Source of the DNA: an uncultured Acidobacteriota bacterium
GTDB taxonomy: Bacteria > Acidobacteriota > UBA6911 > RPQK01 > JAJDTT01
Direction: 5' to 3'
DNA: 64,000 nucleotides
Assembly: GCA_951812665.1 (NCBI GenBank)
Contig: CATOST010000015.1
Location: 1-64,000, forward strand
The position numbers were made by a program, and so were the translations under genes. Each line of letters starts with the position of its first letter. The stretch's first letter is position 1. Under the pieces are notes generated by a model. It was not told the origin of the DNA and searched no databases. It saw only the letters and a list, made by a program, of their open reading frames with translations. Below are positions 1 through 5,675 of this stretch, piece after piece.

Positions 1-1266
1 TGCTTGCTCCCGCTCCCACTGCTGGGACGCCAACCGGTAGGCTACCTGCTCTCGCGGGAGCGGAGCGGGGATGTTCTTCTCGATTCCGGTGTTGAAGAAA
101 GAGAAGAGCTGGTAGTACTCCCGGTGGGAAATGGGATCGTACTTGTGGGAGTGGCAGCGGGCGCAGCCCACGGTGAGGCCCATGAACACCAGACCCGTGG
201 TGTCGGTCCGGTCCACCACCTGCTCCACCCGGTACTCTTCCGGGTCCACGCCCCCCTCGGTGTTGGTCAACGTGTTGCGGTGAAACCCGGTGGCCGTCTT
301 CTGCTCCACAGTGGCGTCCGGCAGCAGATCGCCGGCCACCTGCTCCACCACGAACTGGTCATACGGAAGGTCGCGGTTGTAGGCGTCGATGACCCACTCG
401 CGGTAGCGCCAGGCATGGGGCCGCACGTTGTCCTTCTCGAATCCGTCGCTGTCGGCGTAACGGGCCAGGTCCAGCCAGTGGCGGGCCCAGCGCTCGCCGA
501 AGTGGGGCGACGACAACACCCGGTTGACCAGACGCTCGTAGGCGTAGGGACGCCGGTCGCCAAGGAAGCGCTCCCGTTGAGCCGGCGTCGGAGGCAGGCC
601 CAGGAGATCCAGATGGAGTCTCCGGATCAGGGTCGATCGGTCGGCTTCGGGGGAGGGCTCCAAACCTTCGCTCCGCAGCCGCCGCAGCACGAAGGCATCG
701 ATGTCGTTTCGCACCCAATCGCTGTCCCCGGCCTGAGGCGGCGGGTCCTGCCGTACCGGTTCGAAAGCCCAATGGCCGTCGTCTGAGGCCGATTTGCCCG
801 ATGCTTCGTCCGGAGTTCGACGGTTGGAAACCGCCGCTCCCCGAGCCCATATGACTCCTTGATCGATCCAGGCCCTCAGGATCCCGACCTGCTCCGGGCT
901 GAGGGGCTCCCCGTCCAGGGGCATCTTCAACTCGTCCCGGCCCGCCACCAGTTGGATCAGCCGGCTGCCGGCGCTGTTCCCCTCCAAAACCGTCGCTCCC
1001 TTGTCCCCGCCCGCCAGCAGGTCCGGCCGGGTGTGCAGACGGAGTCCTCCCATGGCCATGGCGGTCCCATGGCACTTGAAGCAACTGGCCTCGAATATGG
1101 GAAGGACGTCGGTCTGAAAGTCGACCGTCCGTTCCACGGGAGGAGCCATGGTCGCTGTCTTCCGCTCGGTCGCCGCGGCCACCGACCCCGGCGCCAATGC
1201 CAACAGCGCAGCCAAGGCCGCCAAGATGACGAAAAAACGGCAAGCCGCAATCCAGAACGCGCTCAC
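1..1266 (-). CDS. PSD1/DUF1549 c-type cytochrome domain protein, 3' end cut by window
   Basis: About 422 codons are present; the C-terminal half lies outside the window. I place the start at a GTG at 1266, preceded by GAGAGGAG about 8 bases upstream. A hydrophobic signal segment follows (residues 1-30), then a planctomycete-type cytochrome motif with CFKCH near residue 64, a linker near residues 140-155, and a DUF1549 domain with ERWARHWLDLARYADSDG and a second CARCH motif. Such proteins are exported haem proteins found in Planctomycetota, Verrucomicrobiota and Acidobacteriota; their reaction is not established. They are usually followed by a DUF1501 gene, which would lie outside this window. 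The linker contains a palindromic repeat (811-841) that is translated. It is paralogous to the gene at 5676-8591. Confidence 0.9.
   Translation of the reverse strand, partial: MSAFWIAACRFFVILAALAALLALAPGSVAAATERKTATMAPPVERTVDFQTDVLPIFEASCFKCHGTAMAMGGLRLHTRPDLLAGGDKGATVLEGNSAGSRLIQLVAGRDELKMPLDGEPLSPEQVGILRAWIDQGVIWARGAAVSNRRTPDEASGKSASDDGHWAFEPVRQDPPPQAGDSDWVRNDIDAFVLRRLRSEGLEPSPEADRSTLIRRLHLDLLGLPPTPAQRERFLGDRRPYAYERLVNRVLSSPHFGERWARHWLDLARYADSDGFEKDNVRPHAWRYREWVIDAYNRDLPYDQFVVEQVAGDLLPDATVEQKTATGFHRNTLTNTEGGVDPEEYRVEQVVDRTDTTGLVFMGLTVGCARCHSHKYDPISHREYYQLFSFFNTGIEKNIPAPLPREQVAYRLASQQWEREQA
811..841 (-). repeat. REP-like hairpin inside the PSD1 coding region
   Basis: On the minus strand this reads GGAG, then a stem CGGCGGTT with loop TCC and the partner AACCGTCG, then AACTCC. 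It matches the intergenic copies at 32697-32734 and 56157-56190. Here it is translated as part of the linker between the haem domain and DUF1549 (GAAVSNRRTPD). Confidence 0.75.
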
Positions 1267-1372
1267 GGGTCCGCTCCTCTCAGTTTCGGCCATTCTATAT
1301 GCCTGGGCGCCGACTTTCGCGTTTTTCCGAACCGTACCGTTTTAGATATACGGAGAACGAGGGCGACGGAGA

Positions 1373-1396
1373 GGCGATTTCCAATCGCCCGTTTTT
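1373..1396 (+). repeat. Hairpin GGCGAT/ATCGCC with T tract, REP variant
   Basis: GGCGATTTCCAATCGCC is a 7-bp stem with a 3-base loop, followed by TTTTT three bases later. It lies in the divergent spacer between the PSD1 gene and the coiled-coil array. It resembles the REP family but could also act as a terminator or attenuator. Confidence 0.5.
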
Positions 1397-1448
1397 CCGT
1401 GTCCCAAGAGCTCGTCCGGGATGTTATTCTCTTTTCTACGAGGAACCG

Positions 1449-1670
1449 ATGTCACCTGAACTTGCCCAGTGGATCACTCCCGCGATTCTCATTTTGGGAT
1501 TCCTCTACCTGGACCGATCCATTCGTTCCGCACGCGGCGAGTTAAGGAGTTTCCGCGATCGTGTAGATGAGCAGATCGGGGATCTCCGGGACCGCATGGG
1601 GCGGATCGAAGGCACTCTCGATGTGCTGCGGGATTTCTTCGTCCGCGATGGACGCGGCACCGCCGCTTGA
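1449..1670 (+). CDS. Small membrane-anchored coiled-coil protein, array copy 1 (73 aa)
   Basis: This is the first of four head-to-tail paralogues. The ATG at 1449 is preceded by GAGGAACCG, a context repeated exactly before copies 2-4. Residues 1-25 (MSPELAQWITPAILILGFLY) form one membrane segment. Next come a basic DRSIRS stretch, one 11-residue unit (DRVDEQIGDLR) and the conserved tail RIEGTLDVLRDFF...GRGTAA. I do not recognise a named family; one N-terminal helix plus a hydrophilic coiled coil suggests a membrane-tethered oligomer. The frame is open upstream to 1299, but that part is unconserved and lacks a ribosome site. Function is unknown. Confidence 0.75.
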   Translation: MSPELAQWITPAILILGFLYLDRSIRSARGELRSFRDRVDEQIGDLRDRMGRIEGTLDVLRDFFVRDGRGTAA

Positions 1671-1686
1671 ACTTATCGAGGAACCG

Positions 1687-1920
1687 ATGTCACTTGAACT
1701 CGCCCAATGGATCACTCCCGCGATTCTCATATTGGGATTCCTCTACCTGGACCGGTCCATCCGTTCCGTGCGCAGCGATTCACGAGCGGACATAGAGGAC
1801 TTGCGCGACCGTATGGATCACCAGATCGGGGATCTCCGCGACCGCATGGGACGGATCGAAGGCACTCTCGACGTGCTGCGGGATTTCTTCGTCCGCAATG
1901 GACGCGGCACCGCTGCTTGA
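1687..1920 (+). CDS. Small membrane-anchored coiled-coil protein, array copy 2 (77 aa)
   Basis: The second paralogue starts 16 bases after the stop of copy 1, behind the same GAGGAACCG ribosome-site context. It has the same membrane segment (MSLELAQWITPAILILGFLY), then RSDSRADIEDLR, one 11-residue unit (DRMDHQIGDLR) and the common tail EGTLDVLRDFFVRNGRGTAA. Its first 90 bases are almost identical to copy 3, so the duplication is recent or kept uniform by gene conversion. Translation of the four copies is probably coupled in one transcript. Function is unknown. Confidence 0.75.
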   Translation: MSLELAQWITPAILILGFLYLDRSIRSVRSDSRADIEDLRDRMDHQIGDLRDRMGRIEGTLDVLRDFFVRNGRGTAA

Positions 1921-1936
1921 ACCTATCGAGGAACCG

Positions 1937-2203
1937 ATGTCACTTGAACTCGCCCAATGGATCACTCCCGCGATTCTCATATTGGGATTCCTCTACCTGG
2001 ACCGGTCCATCCGTTCCGTGCGCAGCGATTCACGAGCGGACATAAAGGACTTGCGCGACCGTATGGATCGTCAGGTGGGCGATCTCCGCAACCATCTGGA
2101 TCACCAGTTCGGAGATCTCCGCGACCGTATGGGACGGGTCGAAGGCACTCTCGATGTGCTGCGGGATTTCTTCGTCCGCAAGGGACGCGGCACCGCCGCT
2201 TGA
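1937..2203 (+). CDS. Small membrane-anchored coiled-coil protein, array copy 3 (88 aa)
   Basis: The third paralogue begins 16 bases after copy 2 with the same ribosome-site context. It is exactly 11 residues longer than copy 2 because it has two units (DRMDRQVGDLR, NHLDHQFGDLR) before the shared tail RVEGTLDVLRDFFVRKGRGTAA. The 33-bp step shows that length changes by whole units, as expected of an 11-residue coiled-coil period. Membrane topology is as in copies 1 and 2. Function is unknown. Confidence 0.75.
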   Translation: MSLELAQWITPAILILGFLYLDRSIRSVRSDSRADIKDLRDRMDRQVGDLRNHLDHQFGDLRDRMGRVEGTLDVLRDFFVRKGRGTAA

Positions 2204-2219
2204 ACCTATCGAGGAACCG

Positions 2220-2573
2220 ATGTCACCTGAACTCGCCCAGTGGATCACTCCCGCGATTCTCATTTTGGGATTCTTCTACCTGGACCGGTCCATCCGTTCC
2301 GTGCGCGGCGAATTACGGGATCTCCGCAACCATCTGGATCACCAGGGCGGAACTCTCCGCAACCATGTGGATCACCAGAGCGGAACTCTCCGCGACCATG
2401 TGGACCACCAGAGCGGAATTCTCCGCGACCATGTGGATCGCCAGATCGGAACTCTCCGTGACCGGCTGGACAACCAAACCGGAGATCTCCGCGACCGTCT
2501 GGGTCGGATCGAGGGAACTCTTGATGTGCTGCGTGATTTCTTGGTCCGCAATGGACGCGGAAACGCCGCTTGA
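2220..2573 (+). CDS. Small membrane-anchored coiled-coil protein, array copy 4 with expanded repeat (117 aa)
   Basis: The last and longest paralogue has five consecutive 11-residue units between membrane segment and tail (NHLDHQGGTLR, NHVDHQSGTLR, DHVDHQSGILR, DHVDRQIGTLR, DRLDNQTGDLR). Units two to four are also very similar in DNA, a local 33-bp tandem expansion. The tail EGTLDVLRDFLVRNGRGNAA is kept. Hydrophobic residues at positions 3 and 10 of each unit fit a hendecad coiled coil that lengthens the stalk by about 1.6 nm per unit (inference from helix geometry). Convergent with the NlpC/P60 gene at 2673. Confidence 0.75.
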   Translation: MSPELAQWITPAILILGFFYLDRSIRSVRGELRDLRNHLDHQGGTLRNHVDHQSGTLRDHVDHQSGILRDHVDRQIGTLRDRLDNQTGDLRDRLGRIEGTLDVLRDFLVRNGRGNAA

Positions 2574-2672
2574 ACTCATCCCCGGGCACAGCGGGATTGA
2601 AAGCCGTTACCGGGTGATGATGGCCGCGGAATCGGATCGTCAGCCCTGACGGCACGCTTGACAATCGAGCCC

Positions 2673-4013
2673 CTATTCTTCTCCCAGCAAGGTAAAAGAG
2701 TCGATGCGGTCCAGCAGATCGCCCCTGCTCCGTGACAACGTCCTGATCTCGAGTCCCGGAGACAGGCTGGTGATGACCGATTTCGCGATCAGAAACCGCC
2801 CCGATATCGAATCGTCTTGGGAAGCAGTCCGGAGTCCCCAGATGGTGTGAAACGCCACCGGGGACCCCCGGAATGCTCCGAGGTAGAGCATGACGTGGCC
2901 TCTGATGTTCAAGAGCGTGCGGAAGGGGACCGCCGCTTCCAGAATTCGCTTGCGTTTTTCGTCCGCGGAGAGCTCGGAGACGTCCACTTTTTTTCCCGCG
3001 CCCGCCTGGCTCCGCGAGTTTCGCGGCAGGGGAAGACCGAAGGGCGTAAAGACGTCCAGGATGGTGGAGGAACAGTCGCGGTGCCCGCCCAGTCCACCCC
3101 AACCGTAGGGTTGTCCCACGATCTGGTTGATCAGCTCGGCCAGACGATCCTGGGAGAACGGAAATGGAATGGGGGCCGCATCCTGGTCCGCAAGCCGGAC
3201 CTGTGACAAGGACGCTCGTCGGCTCTCGTCAGCCACGGGGGCCAGCAGCCGGAAGCCGTCCGGCTGGACTCCGTCCGCAATGGGCAGAAGCATGCCGACC
3301 CGGCCCTCGAAGAGGAACCCACCCGGATCTCCGGAGATGGGGATACGGTCCCTCCGCACGGCGGCCAGGCGGGGACGCCGGTACTTGGCCATGAACTCCT
3401 CGTCGACGACCGCTACGTCCCGCGCATCGATCCAACCGCAGGTGTAGGGCGATTCCGCGCCCACAAATCGCCCGTCCCGGGAGACGTGCGTCAGAAAAAG
3501 GGGCGTCCCCGCCCAGACCGCCGAATTCTGGTTGTAGTCGAACGGGTATCCCTCTCCCGCCTCGCGAAAGTCGAAGTAGAAGGGTTCGGCCGAAGGGAGC
3601 GCCCGCAGGTTCGTGTTGCGGATGGCGATCCCGTATTCGGCCCGGCTGGGAAACTTGTCGAGCCGCGCATTGGCAACGACGCCGCCGATCTGGGACGGGG
3701 AGAGTCTCAGCAGGTTGGGACCGAATACCGGCTTCCTGGAGAACGATTCGGCGGCCCAACCGAACGCCGCCGACCCACAGGCCGCGGGCTCGGTCCGCTC
3801 CCAGGGCCCGTACCAGTAGGCTTCGAATTTATCGAGCCGGTCCTTGTCGACCTGGAGAATGGGACGGCCGCCGCTCTCGGTAAAGGCCGTGGCGTCCTGA
3901 GGAATCCGGTCCAGGTCGTCGAGAGGCCCGGTCGAAATCAACGGAATCCGCGCCGGCCCGCAAGCGGCGCCCGCTACGAGCGCCATGACCACCACCAACC
4001 GGATCGCCCGCAT
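2673..4013 (-). CDS. NlpC/P60 cysteine peptidase lipoprotein with SH3-type domains
   Basis: A 446-residue predicted peptidoglycan peptidase. The preferred start gives MRAIRLVVVMALVAGAAC, a basic start, hydrophobic core and lipoprotein-type Cys; AAAGGAG lies just upstream, and an in-frame ATG at 4025 is the alternative. The middle (PFYFDFREAGEGYPFDYNQ... and CGWIDARDVAVVDEEF) resembles the SH3b1/SH3b2 domains of bacterial NlpC/P60 enzymes. The catalytic domain follows: Cys314 in GGHRDCSSTILDVF, His in NIRGHVMLYLG and a third polar site in FHTIWG. Enzymes of this layout cut D-Glu/diamino-acid bonds in stem peptides at the cell surface, in turnover or recycling. Transcribed divergently from the toxin-antitoxin genes. 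Confidence 0.88.
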   Translation of the reverse strand: MRAIRLVVVMALVAGAACGPARIPLISTGPLDDLDRIPQDATAFTESGGRPILQVDKDRLDKFEAYWYGPWERTEPAACGSAAFGWAAESFSRKPVFGPNLLRLSPSQIGGVVANARLDKFPSRAEYGIAIRNTNLRALPSAEPFYFDFREAGEGYPFDYNQNSAVWAGTPLFLTHVSRDGRFVGAESPYTCGWIDARDVAVVDEEFMAKYRRPRLAAVRRDRIPISGDPGGFLFEGRVGMLLPIADGVQPDGFRLLAPVADESRRASLSQVRLADQDAAPIPFPFSQDRLAELINQIVGQPYGWGGLGGHRDCSSTILDVFTPFGLPLPRNSRSQAGAGKKVDVSELSADEKRKRILEAAVPFRTLLNIRGHVMLYLGAFRGSPVAFHTIWGLRTASQDDSISGRFLIAKSVITSLSPGLEIRTLSRSRGDLLDRIDSFTLLGEE

Positions 4014-4172
4014 GACTCCTTTCATCTGCAGACACACCGTAGCATCCCATGGTGATTGTAACCATTCACCGAAACCGGGAGCGGCAACTCGCCAGCCGCC
4101 GAATTCCCCGGTTTCGGAAGTGCGGTTCAGGCGGCGATGACAAGATTGAGATTGCCATCGATCTGAAGTAAT

Positions 4173-4430
4173 GTGATGCAAATGCAATCAGTGAACATTA
4201 CAGAGTCCAAGACCCAAATCACCGCGCGCCTGCCGGATACGGTTGTCAATGCACTGGACGCGGTCGCCCGCCGATTCCATCGTAGCCGGGCGGAGATCGT
4301 TCGCCGGGCGGTCGAACGTTACCTTGAAGACTTCGACGATCTTTCCATGGCCGTCGAACGGCTCCGTGATCCGAGCGATCCGGTGCTGGATTGGGATCAG
4401 GTCAGGCGTGAACTTCTCGATACGGATTAA
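4173..4430 (+). CDS. Ribbon-helix-helix antitoxin (CopG/RelB-like)
   Basis: An 85-residue protein with an N-terminal ribbon-helix-helix (ITARLPDTVVNALDAVARRFHRSRAEIVRRAVERYL), the DNA-binding fold of CopG, ParD and many RelB antitoxins. The C-terminal acidic tail (DDLSMAVERLRDPSDPVLDWDQV) is the usual toxin-binding part. Starts at 4173, 4176 and 4182 are all possible. It overlaps the downstream toxin by 23 bases, the normal antitoxin-first order, so it probably represses its own promoter in the 4014-4172 spacer. Confidence 0.88.
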   Translation: MMQMQSVNITESKTQITARLPDTVVNALDAVARRFHRSRAEIVRRAVERYLEDFDDLSMAVERLRDPSDPVLDWDQVRRELLDTD

Positions 4431-4698
4431 GGGCAGCGCAGCCAAGGAACTGAAGCAAGTTGCCAGGAAGGATCGAACGCGAATTGTCGCGGCCATCGAC
4501 CGTCTGGCAGAGAACCCCTTCCTCGGAAATGCGCTGAAGGGAGGTATGCGGGGTCTGCGTCGGCTTCGGGTCGGAGACTACCGCGTGCTTTACGAAGTGC
4601 GCGAAGATTTACTGGTTGTACTGGTGGTGCGCGTTTCCCACCGGCGTGAGGTGTATCGACGCAATTTTCCCAGCGGGCGCCGTCCGGAGAATTCCTAG
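4408..4698 (+). CDS. RelE/ParE-family toxin
   Basis: A 96-residue protein starting at a GTG inside the antitoxin gene. It has the RelE fold signature: FSIRIKGSAAKELKQVARKDRTRIVAAIDRLAENP, then GLRRLRVGDYRVLYEV and VVRVSHRREVYRR. RelE toxins are ribosome-dependent mRNA endonucleases and ParE toxins act on gyrase; sequence alone does not decide. The family usually ends close to HRREVYRR; here nine more residues follow and the TAG stop uses the first two bases of the inverted-repeat element at 4697. The original 3' end may therefore have been replaced by the insertion. Confidence 0.87.
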   Translation: MNFSIRIKGSAAKELKQVARKDRTRIVAAIDRLAENPFLGNALKGGMRGLRRLRVGDYRVLYEVREDLLVVLVVRVSHRREVYRRNFPSGRRPENS

Positions 4699-4809
4699 GA
4701 GGCTGTCCGAGAACTCGATAAATCACGATCCCTAAAAATATATCTCCTTATAAATCAATAATTTACATCTTTCGACCTGGACGAAAATCGCATTCTCGGA
4801 CAGCCTCCT
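4697..4809. mobile_element. MITE-like element with 17-bp perfect terminal inverted repeats
   Basis: AGGAGGCTGTCCGAGAA (4697-4713) is repeated in perfect inverse at 4793-4809. The 79-bp interior is AT-rich and unlike the GC-rich surroundings, and has no open frame. The size, ends and AT-rich core are those of a non-autonomous transposon relic or MITE. No clear target duplication is visible and no matching transposase is in the window. Confidence 0.75.
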
Positions 4810-4866
4810 GGAGAAACCCCATCAGCTTGTCGTTGATATTCGTACCGGTACACGGTACACTACCGC

Positions 4867-5145
4867 ATGATTCGGAGGTTCCGGCATCGGGGTCTCAAGC
4901 GGTTGTTCGAGCGTGGAGACCCCAGCAAGGTGAGTGCGGACCAAAGGGAACGGATCGCACTCGCTCTGGCGGATCTGGACGATGCCGTCAGACCCGGTGA
5001 CCTTGACCTGCCGGGTTATCGGCTCCACCGTCTGAAGGGTAATGTGAAGGCGTTTTGGAGCCTCTCGATTTCGGGCAACTGGCGAATCGTATTCCGTTTT
5101 GAGGCAGGTGACGCATACGACGTCGACTTGGTCGACTATCACTAG
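4867..5145 (+). CDS. higB: HigB-like toxin (RelE superfamily)
   Basis: A 92-residue protein with the HigB pattern: [18 protein letters not shown] at the N-terminus, then [45 protein letters not shown]. In this family the compact basic domain cuts mRNA on the ribosome; Arg and Lys of RLHRLKG and the WRIVF strand belong to the active core. The toxin comes before the antitoxin, the inverted order typical of higBA, with a 16-base gap to the antitoxin start. The gene begins 57 bases after the MITE-like element, so its promoter may lie partly in or against it. Confidence 0.9.
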   Translation: MIRRFRHRGLKRLFERGDPSKVSADQRERIALALADLDDAVRPGDLDLPGYRLHRLKGNVKAFWSLSISGNWRIVFRFEAGDAYDVDLVDYH

Positions 5146-5161
5146 CGAGGGGGTCGAACCC

Positions 5162-5533
5162 ATGGCTATGAAGAATCCTCCGCATCCTGGGCTTGGCATC
5201 AAGGGGAACTGTCTTGACCCACTCGGTCTGAGCGTCACCGAAGCGGCGAAGGTGTTGGGCGTCGCTCGTCATACACTCTCGCGCGTACTGAATGGCCGAG
5301 CGGCAATTTCACCGGAGATGGCCATACGGCTGGAGAAGGCAGGATGGTCGAATGCCGAGTTCTGGCTGCGACGGCAGACGACCTATGATCTGGCGCAGGC
5401 CCGAAAAAGCGAAGATCGGATCAGAATCAGGCCCTACCAGCCGCTCGTCCCGCAGCAGGAGGTATCGACCACACCGCGCGTCCGCGAGTCTTCACCTTCA
5501 TTGAAGACTTCAAAGGACAAGGGAGGAGCTTGA
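5162..5533 (+). CDS. higA: HigA-like helix-turn-helix antitoxin
   Basis: A 123-residue protein with an XRE/HTH_3-type domain: [61 protein letters not shown]. This is the HigA/VapI-type antitoxin pattern, which represses its operon and neutralises HigB. The start at 5162 is chosen because GAGGGGG lies 7-8 bases upstream and MKNPPHPG matches family N-termini; the frame is open further upstream inside the toxin gene. The C-terminal 35 residues are hydrophilic and probably unstructured. Confidence 0.9.
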   Translation: MAMKNPPHPGLGIKGNCLDPLGLSVTEAAKVLGVARHTLSRVLNGRAAISPEMAIRLEKAGWSNAEFWLRRQTTYDLAQARKSEDRIRIRPYQPLVPQQEVSTTPRVRESSPSLKTSKDKGGA

Positions 5534-5675
5534 CCGCCCGTGGTGAAAGTCCAGCGAGCACCGAGACCGGTCCTGACGACCAGCCGGAAAGCCTCTCTCC
5601 TTTTACCTCTTTCCTCCGCTTCGGTTGCCCCGACACCGTCTTCCGTTGTAATTTTGAAGAACACGAGACGAGATC

